A DNA stretch of 34,862 bases from Hyphomicrobiales bacterium (GTDB lineage: Bacteria; Pseudomonadota; Alphaproteobacteria; Rhizobiales; Rhizobiaceae): NCBI GenBank assembly GCA_900472605.1, contig UCJD01000018.1:1-34862 (forward strand). The letters run 5' to 3'. Positions 9,037 to 17,564 of the stretch are shown in pieces (the stretch's first letter is position 1; the number at the start of each line of letters is the position of its first letter). The notes beneath the pieces are model-generated. The model was not told the DNA's origin. It did not search any database and was given only the letters and a program-made list of their open reading frames with translations. The position numbers and the translations under genes are program-made.

Positions 9037-9185
9037 CTTAACCCATCTATATCGAACATGTTTCAACCGCCCGCGATGTGCGCTATAGCGCCATGGTGTC
9101 GCGGACCGGACCGTTGCCCACAGATAGCGTCGCCTGCCTGATTTCGCTATGGTCGCCGCGTTGATTTAAGAGATTGGAGTATTCG

Positions 9186-9962
9186 ATGTCAGACAGCCGC
9201 ACCTCCGCCGACGGCGGCATGGAAACATCATACGGCTTCCGCGAAGTCGCAGGCGGCGAAAAACAGGGCCTCGTCAACGACGTCTTCCACAAGGTCGCCA
9301 AGCGCTACGACATCATGAACGACGTCATGTCGGTCGGCATGCACCGCGTCTGGAAGGATGCGATGATCGCGGCGCTGAACCCGCGCAAGGAGCCGGACTA
9401 CAAGACGCTCGACGTGGCCGGCGGCACCGGCGACATCGCGTTCCGCATCATCGAAGCCTCGAACCGTATGGCGCACTCCACCGTGCTCGACATCAACGGA
9501 TCGATGCTTGCTGTGGGCGCCGAGCGCGCCGCCAAGAAGAAGCTCTCCGACAATCTGACCTTCGTCGAAGCGAATGCCGAGGAACTGCCCTTCGAGGCGG
9601 CGAGCTTCGACGCCTATACGATCGCTTTCGGCATCCGCAACGTACCGCGCATCGACGTGGCGCTCTCGGAGGCCTACCGGGTGCTGAAGCGCGGCGGCCG
9701 TCTGCTGGTGCTCGAGTTCTCGGAAGTCGACATGCCGCTGCTCGACCGCGTCTATGAAAGCTGGTCGTTCAACGCCATTCCGAAGTTCGGCAAGGCGATC
9801 ACAGGAGATGCCGAGCCCTACCAGTATCTGGTCGAATCCATCCGCAAGTTCCCGAACCAGGAGAATTTCGCGGCGATGATCCGCAATGCAGGCTTCTCGC
9901 GTGTGAGCTATACGAACTATACGGGCGGGATCGCGGCACTTCACTCCGGCTGGAAGCTCTGA
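9186..9962 (+). CDS. ubiE: Demethylmenaquinone/ubiquinone methyltransferase UbiE
   Basis: A 258-residue SAM-dependent C-methyltransferase of ubiquinone biosynthesis. SAM motif I is [12 protein letters not shown] (75-86), and the UbiE signatures [17 protein letters not shown] (41-57) and FGIRNVP (148-154) are intact. An upstream TTG at 9174 is in frame. The ATG at 9186 sits properly behind GGAG and gives the family N-terminus [18 protein letters not shown], so I choose it. ubiB starts 6 bp after the stop, so the two form an operon. Confidence 0.97.
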   Translation: MSDSRTSADGGMETSYGFREVAGGEKQGLVNDVFHKVAKRYDIMNDVMSVGMHRVWKDAMIAALNPRKEPDYKTLDVAGGTGDIAFRIIEASNRMAHSTVLDINGSMLAVGAERAAKKKLSDNLTFVEANAEELPFEAASFDAYTIAFGIRNVPRIDVALSEAYRVLKRGGRLLVLEFSEVDMPLLDRVYESWSFNAIPKFGKAITGDAEPYQYLVESIRKFPNQENFAAMIRNAGFSRVSYTNYTGGIAALHSGWKL

Positions 9963-9968
9963 TCGGGG

Positions 9969-11543
9969 ATGAGCACCGTATCGGCCTATTTCCAGCTCTG
10001 GCGGGTTGGCTGGATCCTCGTGCGTGAGGGCGTCGTCTCGGCGCTGCCGTCCGACGATCTGCCGCCTTCGGTCGCCACCGCGAAATCCTTCGTCGGGCTC
10101 TTTGCCCGCAGGCGCGCCAAATCCCAGAAGCGCAGCGACCGGTTGTCCAAGGCCGTCGAACGGCTGGGGCCTTCCTATGTGAAGATCGGCCAGTTCCTGG
10201 CGACGCGGCCCGACGTCGTGGGCGTCGAGTTCGCCGACGACCTGTCGCAGCTGCAGGACCGGATGGCCTTCTTCCCTGAAGCCGCCGCGAAGGCCAATAT
10301 CGCGGGCTCGCTCGGCCGGCCGGTGGATGAGCTTTACGTCAGCTTCGGCGAGCCGATCGCCGCCGCCTCGATCGCGCAGGTGCATCCTGCCGAGGTGATG
10401 ACGCCTGAGGGACGCAAGAAGGTCGCCGTCAAGGTGGTCCGCCCCGGCGTGCGCCAGCGCTTCACCCACGATCTTGAGGCGATGTATCTCGTCGCCCACC
10501 TGCAGGAGCGCTTCATGCCCTCCAGCCGGCGCCTGAAGCCGGTGGAAGTGACGAAGACGCTGGAACAGACGACCAAGGTCGAGATGGACCTCAGGCTTGA
10601 GGCGGCAGCGCTTTCGGAGATCGCCGAGAACACGCGAGATGACCCAGGCTTCCGCGTTCCCACCGTCGACTGGGAACGCACCGGACGCGACGTGATCACC
10701 ATGGAGTGGATCGACGGCGTCAAGATGTCCGACGTCGAGGGGCTGAAGGCGGCCGGCCACGATCTGAACGCGCTGGCCGACACGCTGATCCAGTCCTTCC
10801 TGCGCCATACGCTGCGCGACGGCTTCTTCCATGCCGACATGCATCCGGGCAATCTCTTCGTCGATCCGAAGGGCATGATCGTCGCGGTCGACATGGGCAT
10901 CGTCGGGCGTCTCGGCAAGAAGGAGCGCCGCTTCCTCGCCGAAATCCTCTACGGCTTCATCACCCGCGACTATATTCGTGTCGCGGAAGTGCATTTTGAG
11001 GCCGGCTACGTGCCCGGCCACCACAATGTCGAGAGCTTCGCGCAGGCGATCCGGGCGATCGGCGAGCCGATCCACGGGCAACCGGCCGAGACGATCTCGA
11101 TGGGCAAGCTGCTGACGCTTCTGTTCGAGGTGACCGAGCTGTTCGACATGGCAGCACGGCCGGAGCTGGTGATGCTGCAGAAGACGATGGTTGTCGTCGA
11201 GGGCGTCGCCCGCATCCTCAACCCGCGCTTCAACATGTGGAAGGCATCCGAACCCGTCGTCGGGGAATGGATTCGCAACAATCTCGGACCCAAGCGGATC
11301 GCGACCGATATCAAGGACGGCCTGAAGGCGGCCATCAAGCTTGCCGAGGCGGCACCCGAGATCGCCGCCAAGACCGAGAAGTTCCACCACGAACTGCTCA
11401 AGATGAGCGAAAACGGCCTGCGTTTCGACGCCGACACGGCGGAGGCGATCGGCAAGTCGGAAGCCCGCCACAGCCGCTCCGGCCGCTTCGCGCTCTGGCT
11501 GATCGCGCTGACATTGATCTATATCGCCTGGGCGGTCAGCTGA
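9969..11543 (+). CDS. ubiB: UbiB/ADCK-family protein for ubiquinone biosynthesis
   Basis: A 524-residue atypical kinase/ATPase needed for ubiquinone synthesis. The family-specific KxGQ motif is in SYVKIGQFLATRPD (about 69-82). The alanine-rich nucleotide loop is AAASIAQVH, the VAVK lysine motif follows, and the catalytic block is DGFFHADMHPGNLFVDPKG with VDMGIVG as the metal-binding DFG equivalent. One C-terminal membrane helix (FALWLIALTLIYIAWAV) anchors it to the inner membrane. It is cotranscribed with ubiE and followed by a strong terminator. In rhizobia I know, coaBC follows directly; here about 10 kb of other genes intervene. Confidence 0.96.
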   Translation: MSTVSAYFQLWRVGWILVREGVVSALPSDDLPPSVATAKSFVGLFARRRAKSQKRSDRLSKAVERLGPSYVKIGQFLATRPDVVGVEFADDLSQLQDRMAFFPEAAAKANIAGSLGRPVDELYVSFGEPIAAASIAQVHPAEVMTPEGRKKVAVKVVRPGVRQRFTHDLEAMYLVAHLQERFMPSSRRLKPVEVTKTLEQTTKVEMDLRLEAAALSEIAENTRDDPGFRVPTVDWERTGRDVITMEWIDGVKMSDVEGLKAAGHDLNALADTLIQSFLRHTLRDGFFHADMHPGNLFVDPKGMIVAVDMGIVGRLGKKERRFLAEILYGFITRDYIRVAEVHFEAGYVPGHHNVESFAQAIRAIGEPIHGQPAETISMGKLLTLLFEVTELFDMAARPELVMLQKTMVVVEGVARILNPRFNMWKASEPVVGEWIRNNLGPKRIATDIKDGLKAAIKLAEAAPEIAAKTEKFHHELLKMSENGLRFDADTAEAIGKSEARHSRSGRFALWLIALTLIYIAWAVS

Positions 11544-11573
11544 CCGCCTGGTGAAGCCTGCTCCACTTATGAG

Positions 11574-11598
11574 AAAGCCCGCCCTGCCGCGGGCTTTT
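11574..11598. terminator. Bidirectional terminator between ubiB and MFS gene
   Basis: AAAGCCCGC (11574-11582) and GCGGGCTTT (11589-11597) form a perfect 9-bp stem with a CCTGCC loop and a TTTT run on the plus strand. The minus strand has TTTCTC after the stem. It lies between convergent ubiB and the MFS gene and probably serves both. Confidence 0.85.
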
Positions 11599-11618
11599 CC
11601 CATTCTCGGCCGATAGCC

Positions 11619-12902
11619 CTATCGACGCGACAGCTTTGCGGCGGCAAGTGCTGCGACCATGCCGATCGCCAGCAGTGTCAGGGTGAAGACGACGACCGCA
11701 TTCCAGCCATCGGCGCCCCAGAAATAGCCGCCGAGCGAGCCGGCGACGCTGGAGCCGATATAATAGGACAAGAGATACAGCGACGAGGCATGGCCCTTGG
11801 TGCCCTTGGCGAGCCGCCCGACCAGCGCGCTTGCGACCGAGTGGGCGACGAAGAAGCCCGAGGTCAGGAGTACGATGCCCAAGATGATCAGCGGCAGCGA
11901 GGCCGAGAGCGTCAGCGCCACACCGGTCGCCGAGAGCGCGATGCCAGCAGGCAGCACGACGAAGTGACCGAAGCGGTCGCCGAGCAGGCCTGCTATCCAC
12001 GAGGCGGCGATGCCGAAGATGTAGACCGTGAAGATCAGGCCGAGTTCGGTCTGGTTGAGATTGTACGGCGCCTCGACGAGGCGAAAGCCGATATAGTTGT
12101 AGACCGTGACGAAGGTGCCCATGGCGAGGAAGCCGATGGCGAACAGGAAGGGCAGCGCCGGGCTCCTGATATGGCCGGCCCAGGCACCGAGGTGGAAGCG
12201 GGCGTTGAAGCCCTTGCGCGGCGTGAAATTGCGCGAGGCGGGCAGGAGCAGGAAGAAGCCGATGGCCGCCGCAAGGCCGATCATACCCAGCGTGCCGAGC
12301 GCGATACGCCAGGAGAAGAACTCGGCCAGCGTGCCGGTGACGACCCGGCCGGCCATGCCGCCGAAGGCGTTGCCGGCGATATAGAGGCCCATGGAGGCGC
12401 CGAGGCCGCGGGGATCGATCTCTTCCGAGAGATAGGCCATGGCGACGGCGGGGACGCCGCCGAGCAGCAGGCCTTCAAGGGCGCGGATGACCAGAAGCGC
12501 ATGCCAGCTCGGGACCAGCGCGCAGGCGATGGTGCAGAGGGCGGCACCGAGCAGCGAGGCGAACATCAGGCTGCGGCGGCGGAAGCTTTCGGAGACGGCC
12601 GCGGCGCAGAAGATGGCGAAGGCGAGCAGGCCCGTCGACAGCGACAGGGAGAGCGAGCTTGCCGCCGGGCTGATGCCGAAGTCGCTGGCGAAGATCGGCA
12701 TCAGCGGCTGGACGCAGTAAAGCAGCGAGAAGGTGGCGAAGCCCGAGAGGAACAGCGCGATGCTGGCCCGCCTGTAGGCCGGCGTGCCGCGCAGCAGAAA
12801 CTGCTTTTCCTGCGGCTCGGCGTCGGCCCTGGCGATGACGGTGAGATAGGGACGGGAGGGGATTTCCGAGGGGACGGACTGCTTGTCTGCGGCGCGTGGC
12901 AT
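11619..12902 (-). CDS. MFS transporter, YnfM-like efflux family
   Basis: A 427-residue major facilitator with about twelve membrane segments. Segment 1 is ASIALFLSGFATFSLLYCVQPLMPIFASDF, resembling the YnfM/arabinose-efflux group. The loop between segments 2 and 3 contains SESFRRRSLMF, and LGDRFGHFVV lies in the second half. It is probably a proton-driven exporter of a small molecule; the substrate cannot be told. The ATG at 12902 is chosen over a TTG at 12938. It diverges from the LysR gene starting at 12998 across 95 bp, the classic layout of an exporter and its regulator. Confidence 0.88.
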   Translation of the reverse strand: MPRAADKQSVPSEIPSRPYLTVIARADAEPQEKQFLLRGTPAYRRASIALFLSGFATFSLLYCVQPLMPIFASDFGISPAASSLSLSLSTGLLAFAIFCAAAVSESFRRRSLMFASLLGAALCTIACALVPSWHALLVIRALEGLLLGGVPAVAMAYLSEEIDPRGLGASMGLYIAGNAFGGMAGRVVTGTLAEFFSWRIALGTLGMIGLAAAIGFFLLLPASRNFTPRKGFNARFHLGAWAGHIRSPALPFLFAIGFLAMGTFVTVYNYIGFRLVEAPYNLNQTELGLIFTVYIFGIAASWIAGLLGDRFGHFVVLPAGIALSATGVALTLSASLPLIILGIVLLTSGFFVAHSVASALVGRLAKGTKGHASSLYLLSYYIGSSVAGSLGGYFWGADGWNAVVVFTLTLLAIGMVAALAAAKLSRR

Positions 12903-12997
12903 TGAGGACCAACCTTTCACGCCCTTTGATCTAGCCAACGGGCCATCATTTGTCCAATATATGAAACTGGCTTTCTTGATAGGTTTTGGAGATACCG

Positions 12998-13870
12998 ATG
13001 GAGCTGCGCCATATCCGCTATTTCCTTGCGGTGGCCGAGGAGCAGAATTTCACCCGCGCCGCCGCCAAGCTCGGCATCGGCCAGCCGCCGCTCAGCCAGC
13101 AGATCCGCGACCTTGAGAACGAGATAGGGGCGGCGCTGTTTCACCGCGTGCCGCATGGCGCGGAGTTGACCGAGGCGGGGTCGGCGTTTCTGCCGGAGGC
13201 GCGGGCGGCGATTACATCGGCCGAGAAGGCCAAGCTTGCCGCCCAGCGGGCGACGCGCGGCGAGACCGGGCGGCTGGCGCTCGGCTTCACCGCCTCATCC
13301 GCCTTCAACACCGCCGTCAGCGGCACGATCCGCCGGTTTCGCGGGCAGTGGCCGGATGTCAGCCTGTCGCTCACCGAGATGAACAGCAATTGGCTGATGG
13401 AAAAGCTGATGCGTCAGGAGATCGACGCCGCCTTCATCCGCCCCGGTCTCGAGGACCCCAAGGACGTGCAGCTGAAGCGGCTGGCGGACGAGCCGATGCT
13501 GATCGCGCTGCCGGCGCACCATCCGCTGGCGAAGCTCAAGACCGTGCCGCTCTCGGCACTCGCGGGCGAGCCTTTCATTCTCTTCCCGCGCACCGTCGGT
13601 CTCAGCCTTTACGACGACATCGTGCGCGGCTGCCGGGATGCGGGCTTCGAGCTTGTCGTGACGCAGGAGGCGCCGCAAATCCCTTCCGTGATCAATCTCG
13701 TCGCCGCCGATCTCGGCGTGTCGATCGTGCCGGGATCGCTCGCGCATCTCAAACTCGACGGCGTTGCCTACAGGCCGATCGAGGGGCCGCCGCTGGTGGC
13801 GCGGCTGGGGCTGGCGATGCTGAAGGCGCAGCGCTCGCGCGTCGTCGGCAATCTGATGAGTCTTATCTGA
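12998..13870 (+). CDS. LysR-family regulator divergent from MFS exporter
   Basis: A 290-residue LysR protein starting MELRHIRYFLAVAEEQNFTRAA, the start typical of the BenM/CatM/CynR subgroup. The HTH spans about 1-60 (AAAKLGIGQPPLSQQIRDLE) and the inducer-binding domain about 90-290. The ATG at 12998 follows TTTGGAG at good spacing; the TTG 12 bp earlier is less likely. The divergent MFS gene is the probable target, perhaps induced by the compound it exports. No inducer can be assigned. Confidence 0.9.
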   Translation: MELRHIRYFLAVAEEQNFTRAAAKLGIGQPPLSQQIRDLENEIGAALFHRVPHGAELTEAGSAFLPEARAAITSAEKAKLAAQRATRGETGRLALGFTASSAFNTAVSGTIRRFRGQWPDVSLSLTEMNSNWLMEKLMRQEIDAAFIRPGLEDPKDVQLKRLADEPMLIALPAHHPLAKLKTVPLSALAGEPFILFPRTVGLSLYDDIVRGCRDAGFELVVTQEAPQIPSVINLVAADLGVSIVPGSLAHLKLDGVAYRPIEGPPLVARLGLAMLKAQRSRVVGNLMSLI

Positions 13871-13879
13871 TCCGAGCGT

Positions 13880-14785
13880 TCAGCCTGATGGATCCCAGTA
13901 AGGCGGATCGCCGAAGGTCTTGCGCAGGTGATCGGCGACCGCGCGCAGCTTGGCCGACGGATTGCGGCCCTCCGGATGGGCCATGTAGATGAACTCGGCT
14001 TCCGGCTTGTAGCCGACGTCGATCTCGCTCAGCAGCCCCTCGCTCACCGCCGGGCCGGCGATGAAGGCGGGGAGCAGCGCGATACCAAGACCGGCGACCG
14101 CCGCGTCGCGGATCATGTCGCCATTGTTCATGCCGAGCACCTGGCTGGCGCGGACGACGATGGCGCCATCGGGCGTCTGAAAGCGCCAGTCGGACACGCC
14201 GCGATTGGTATAGAAGATGCCCTTGTGACCATCGAGATCGTTTAGCGTTTTCGGCGTGCCGTGGCGCTTTAGATAATCGGGTGACGCGACCAGCAGGCGG
14301 CGGCTGCGGCTGAGCTTCCAGACGACGAGACGGGAATCGACGATCGGCCCGTTGCGCACGATGGCGTCATAGCCTTCGGAGGAGACATCGACGCGGCGGT
14401 CGTCGATATCGAGCACCAGCTGGATCTCGGGATGCCTAGCCAGAAAGGGATAGAGCGCGGGGCCGAGATGCATGCGGCCGAAGGTGACGGGTGCGGCGAT
14501 CCTCAAAGGACCGGAAAGCGTGCCGCGCCGCTCGGCCATCTCGGCGGAGGCTTCCTCAATCTCCTGGACGATGCGCGAGGCGCGCTCGAGAAAGGCGGTA
14601 CCATCCTCCGTGAGCGTCAGCTTGCGGGTGGTGCGGTGGAGCAGCATGCCGCCCAGAGAGCGCTCCAATTCGGCCAGCCTTTCGCTCACCACCGATTTCG
14701 ACAGGCGAAGGCGTCGCGCCGCCTCGCTGACCGAGCCGGATTCCACCACCGACACGAACGCCGTTATTCCTTCGATCTTGATCAT
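13880..14785 (-). CDS. LysR-family regulator divergent from SDR genes
   Basis: A 301-residue LysR regulator of the AaeR/DmlR-like subgroup. The HTH (about 4-62) contains VSEAARRLRLSKSVVSERLAELE, and the C-terminal domain has ALYPFLARHPEIQLVLDIDDRRVD. It diverges from a short-chain dehydrogenase gene and probably regulates it. The ATG has no room for a Shine-Dalgarno: a perfect palindrome (14788-14802) ends 2 bp before it. The message may therefore be leaderless or nearly so, and the palindrome may be an autoregulatory site. Confidence 0.9.
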   Translation of the reverse strand: MIKIEGITAFVSVVESGSVSEAARRLRLSKSVVSERLAELERSLGGMLLHRTTRKLTLTEDGTAFLERASRIVQEIEEASAEMAERRGTLSGPLRIAAPVTFGRMHLGPALYPFLARHPEIQLVLDIDDRRVDVSSEGYDAIVRNGPIVDSRLVVWKLSRSRRLLVASPDYLKRHGTPKTLNDLDGHKGIFYTNRGVSDWRFQTPDGAIVVRASQVLGMNNGDMIRDAAVAGLGIALLPAFIAGPAVSEGLLSEIDVGYKPEAEFIYMAHPEGRNPSAKLRAVADHLRKTFGDPPYWDPSG

Positions 14786-14787
14786 CG

Positions 14788-14802
14788 TTCGGTATTTCCG
14801 AA
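14788..14802. promoter_or_regulatory. Palindromic operator TTCGG-N5-CCGAA at LysR start
   Basis: TTCGGTATTTCCGAA is a perfect 5-bp inverted repeat with a 5-bp centre, 2 bp from the LysR start codon. A further TCCGAA half site is nearby (about 14830-14835). It is a plausible LysR site controlling both divergent genes. Confidence 0.5.
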
Positions 14803-14909
14803 TTCGAGTTCCGCTATTTGGAGACTAATCCGAACAAAAGGAAAATGCCATCTTCCACTCATCGAACGGGGCGGCAAACGCCACCCCAACCCAAAAAGGA
14901 GATGGAAGA

Positions 14910-15674
14910 ATGAACCGCTTGAATGGAAAAGTCGCCATCATCACCGGTGCCAGCGCCGGCATCGGCCGCGCAACGGCCAAGTTGTTTGCAGCCGAAGGCG
15001 CCAAGGTCGTGGTCGGCGCCCGCCGCCAGGCCGAACTCGACAGCCTGGTCGAGGAGATCAAGGCCGCCGGTGGAGACGCCGTTGCTGTCGCCGGCGACGT
15101 GCGCTCGGAAGACTATCACAGGGCACTGGTCGCCGCTGCGGTAGAGCGCTACGGCAAGCTCGACATCGCCTTCAACAATGCCGGCATCCTCGGAGAGGCC
15201 GGCCCCAGCACAGGCGTATCCGAAGCCGGTTTCACCGAAGCGGTGACGATCAACCTGACCGCCTCGTTCCTTGCCGCGAAGCACCAGATCGGCCAGATGG
15301 AAAAGAATGGCGGCGGCTCGGTGATATTCACCTCGACCTTCGTCGGCTACAGCTTCGCCTTCCCTGGAGTAGCCGCCTATGCCGCCAGTAAGGCCGGCCT
15401 GATCGGCCTGACGCAGGCGCTGGCCGCCGAATATGGCCCGAAGAATGTGCGCGTTAACTCGGTGCTGCCTGGCGCCGTCGATACCGACATGTACCGCGAG
15501 ATGAACGATACGCCGGACAAGCAGGGCTTCATCACCAACCTGCATGCGCTGAAGCGTGTGGCAACGCCCGACGAACTGGCCCGCTCGGTGCTCTACCTCG
15601 CCTCGGACGATTCCAGCTTCGTGACCGGCACGGCCTCGCTGGTCGATGGCGGCGCCTCGATCACCCGCACCTGA
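14910..15674 (+). CDS. Short-chain dehydrogenase/reductase
   Basis: A 254-residue classical SDR. The cofactor motif is TGASAGIG (12-19), the structural NNAG is at 89-92, and the catalytic residues are S142, Y157 and K161 (YAASK). ARR at 37-39 after the second strand suggests a preference for NADPH. The C-terminal SFVTGTASLVDGGASI is the usual substrate-loop ending. The start follows AAGGAG. Substrate is unknown. The divergent LysR gene is the likely regulator, and another SDR follows 131 bp downstream. Confidence 0.9.
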   Translation: MNRLNGKVAIITGASAGIGRATAKLFAAEGAKVVVGARRQAELDSLVEEIKAAGGDAVAVAGDVRSEDYHRALVAAAVERYGKLDIAFNNAGILGEAGPSTGVSEAGFTEAVTINLTASFLAAKHQIGQMEKNGGGSVIFTSTFVGYSFAFPGVAAYAASKAGLIGLTQALAAEYGPKNVRVNSVLPGAVDTDMYREMNDTPDKQGFITNLHALKRVATPDELARSVLYLASDDSSFVTGTASLVDGGASITRT

Positions 15675-15689
15675 TACGCATACCCGCTC

Positions 15690-15719
15690 GATCACCTTCG
15701 CCTTTCGGAGGGGGTGATC
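15690..15719. other. Intergenic hairpin between the two SDR genes
   Basis: GATCACC (15690-15696) and GGTGATC (15713-15719) form a 7-bp stem. The loop can partly pair further. There is no T-run, so it is more likely an mRNA processing or stability element, or a weak terminator, than a strong terminator. Confidence 0.35.
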
Positions 15720-15805
15720 GCGACCCAACAGCAAGGCATTCTGCCGACCGCCCCCCCCAACAACACATCATGGGCAAGCAGCCCACCCCACAAGGATATC
15801 AATCC

Positions 15806-16555
15806 ATGTCACGCCTTCAGAACAAGACTGCCCTCATTACCGGCGGCACCAGCGGCATCGGCCTTGAAACCGCCCGCCAGTTCATCGCCGAGGGCGCCCG
15901 CGTCGCCATCACCGGCAGCAGCGCCAACAGCGTCGCAGCCGCCCGCGCCGAACTCGGCGACAAGGCCATCGTCATCCAGGCCGATGCCGGCAATGTCGCC
16001 GGGCAGCAAGTCGTCGCCGAAGCGATCAAAAATGCATTCGGACATCTCGACATCCTGTTCGTCAATGCTGGCGTGGCCGAGTTCGGCCCGGTGGAACAGT
16101 GGAGCGAGGCCGCCTTCGACAAGTCGATCGCGATCAACGTCAAGGGTCCGTTCTTCCTGATCCAGGCGCTTCTGCCGATCTTCTCCAAGCAGGCCGCGAT
16201 CGTGCTCAACACCTCGATCAACGCGCATATCGGCATGCCGAACTCCAGCGTCTATTCGCTGACCAAGGGCGCGCTGCTGACACTGGCGAAAACGCTTTCC
16301 GGCGAACTGATCGGGCGCGGCATCCGCGTCAACGCCGTCAGCCCCGGCCCGATCGCCACGCCGCTCTACAGCAAGCTCGGCGCATCGGAAGCGGATTCGA
16401 AGGCGATGGCCGAACACATCCAGTCGCAGATCCCCGTCGGCCGGTTCGGCGATGCCGCCGAAGTCGCCAAGACGGTGATCTTCCTCGCCTCGGACGAGGC
16501 CGCCTACATCGTCGGCAGCGAGCTCGTCATCGATGGCGGGATGAGCAATCTCTAA
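15806..16555 (+). CDS. Short-chain dehydrogenase/reductase
   Basis: A 249-residue classical SDR with cofactor motif TGGTSGIG (12-19), NAG (87-89) and the catalytic set S137, Y150 and K154 (YSLTK). The end, EAAYIVGSELVIDGGMSNL, is typical. ATG 15806 follows AAGGAT, while an in-frame ATG at 15770 has no Shine-Dalgarno and adds residues not seen in the family. It probably shares regulation with the preceding SDR. It is not a recent duplicate, since the two sequences differ throughout. Confidence 0.9.
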   Translation: MSRLQNKTALITGGTSGIGLETARQFIAEGARVAITGSSANSVAAARAELGDKAIVIQADAGNVAGQQVVAEAIKNAFGHLDILFVNAGVAEFGPVEQWSEAAFDKSIAINVKGPFFLIQALLPIFSKQAAIVLNTSINAHIGMPNSSVYSLTKGALLTLAKTLSGELIGRGIRVNAVSPGPIATPLYSKLGASEADSKAMAEHIQSQIPVGRFGDAAEVAKTVIFLASDEAAYIVGSELVIDGGMSNL

Positions 16556-16578
16556 GGTAAAATGTTGAAATGGTATCG

Positions 16579-16614
16579 AAGGCCGCGGGTGTTTCGTCCG
16601 CGGCCTTTCTTTTG
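16579..16614 (+). terminator. Rho-independent terminator after second SDR
   Basis: AAGGCCGCGG (16579-16588) and CCGCGGCCTT (16598-16607) form a perfect 10-bp stem with a 9-base loop, followed by TCTTTTG. It ends just before the convergent NmrA-like gene. Confidence 0.88.
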
Positions 16615-16616
16615 TA

Positions 16617-17471
16617 TCAGGCGGCTTCAACCAGCCGCCGGATGGCTGTCTCCAGCGTTGTCGATCCCTTCTCGGGCTGGCCCTCAAATCTGATCCAGCC
16701 CTCGTTGAACCCGTCGATCATCCGGATGCGCGGCATGGGGTTGCGCATGCCCTGCCCCTTGAACAGTTCCTCCCAGCTGTCGCGCGCGACGATTTCCGCG
16801 CTGACCGGCTTGCCGAGCGCAGCCGAGAAAGCGGCAGCGAGATCGGCGGGGGTCACCGGCTCCGGGCCTTGCAGCTCGACGATGCGCCTTCCGGCCCAAT
16901 CCTCCCGCAATAACGAGGCCGCCCTTTCGCCGACGTCGGCGACCGAGACCATCGGGTAGGGCTGGTCGAGAGGCTGGAGAAAACTGGCGAAGACGCCGTC
17001 CTCGCGCGCGGCCGCCACATCCCAGGCGGCATTCTCCATAAACCAGGCGGCGCGGAGGAAGACGATCGGTCGCGGCAGGGTCGATAGCTCTCGCTCGACC
17101 AAGCCCAGCTGGCTGAGAAGGTTCGGCTCCTCGGCCTGCGCGCCGATGGTGGACAGGCAAACGACCCTTTCGGGCCGCGTCCGCAGCAGCGCGGTCTTCA
17201 GCGCGGCGATGACGGCGCGGACCTCAGGGAAACCTGATGTCGGATCGAAAGTCGGCGGGATCAACAGGAAGACGCCCTGCGCACCGGCAAAGGCGGCGGC
17301 CAGCGCTTCGGCGTCCGTCATTTCGGCCAGCGCCAGTTCGGCGCCCCTTTCTCGCCAGGCCTTGCCTTTTTCTGCATTGCGAAGGATGGCGCGAACCGGC
17401 GATCCGGCCTGCAACAACTGCGTGGCGACGATACCGCCGACCTGTCCGGTTACTCCTGTAATGGCGAACAT
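16617..17471 (-). CDS. NmrA/YtfG-like NAD(P)-binding protein
   Basis: A 284-residue atypical SDR with an N-terminal GxxGxxG loop, GVTGQVG (6-12), then VRAILRN, the NADP-type signature of NmrA-like proteins. The mid-region ERVVCLSTIGAQAEE and FLRAAWFMENAAW correspond to the YtfG/QorB-like quinone reductase group. Members either reduce quinones or act as redox sensors; which one is unclear here. It is divergent from the LysR gene at 17565 and probably regulated by it. Confidence 0.85.
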   Translation of the reverse strand: MFAITGVTGQVGGIVATQLLQAGSPVRAILRNAEKGKAWRERGAELALAEMTDAEALAAAFAGAQGVFLLIPPTFDPTSGFPEVRAVIAALKTALLRTRPERVVCLSTIGAQAEEPNLLSQLGLVERELSTLPRPIVFLRAAWFMENAAWDVAAAREDGVFASFLQPLDQPYPMVSVADVGERAASLLREDWAGRRIVELQGPEPVTPADLAAAFSAALGKPVSAEIVARDSWEELFKGQGMRNPMPRIRMIDGFNEGWIRFEGQPEKGSTTLETAIRRLVEAA

Positions 17472-17490
17472 TGGAAACTCCTCTGGTCAG

Positions 17491-17525
17491 TTTTGCGTTC
17501 GCCCGCAAAATGATCGTTTCCGATC
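17491..17525. promoter_or_regulatory. Paired inverted repeats between NmrA-like and LysR genes
   Basis: TTTTGCG (17491-17497) and CGCAAAA (17504-17510) form a 7-bp inverted repeat with a 6-bp centre. A second, GATCG-TTTC-CGATC, lies at 17512-17525. Both fall in the 93-bp divergent promoter region and are candidate LysR sites. Confidence 0.45.
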
Positions 17526-17564
17526 TTTGATCGAAGTGCGCATATGTCATAGGATTGGTGACTC

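Noticed and set aside
9228..11603. A 791-codon open frame on the minus strand opposite ubiE and ubiB
   Set aside because: It is a GC-rich shadow of two unmistakable genes; its composition is rich in R, H, D and L, as expected of antisense frames, with no domain.
15690..15719. Intrinsic terminator between the two SDR genes
   Set aside because: The stem is real but lacks a T-run, so it was listed only as a hairpin.
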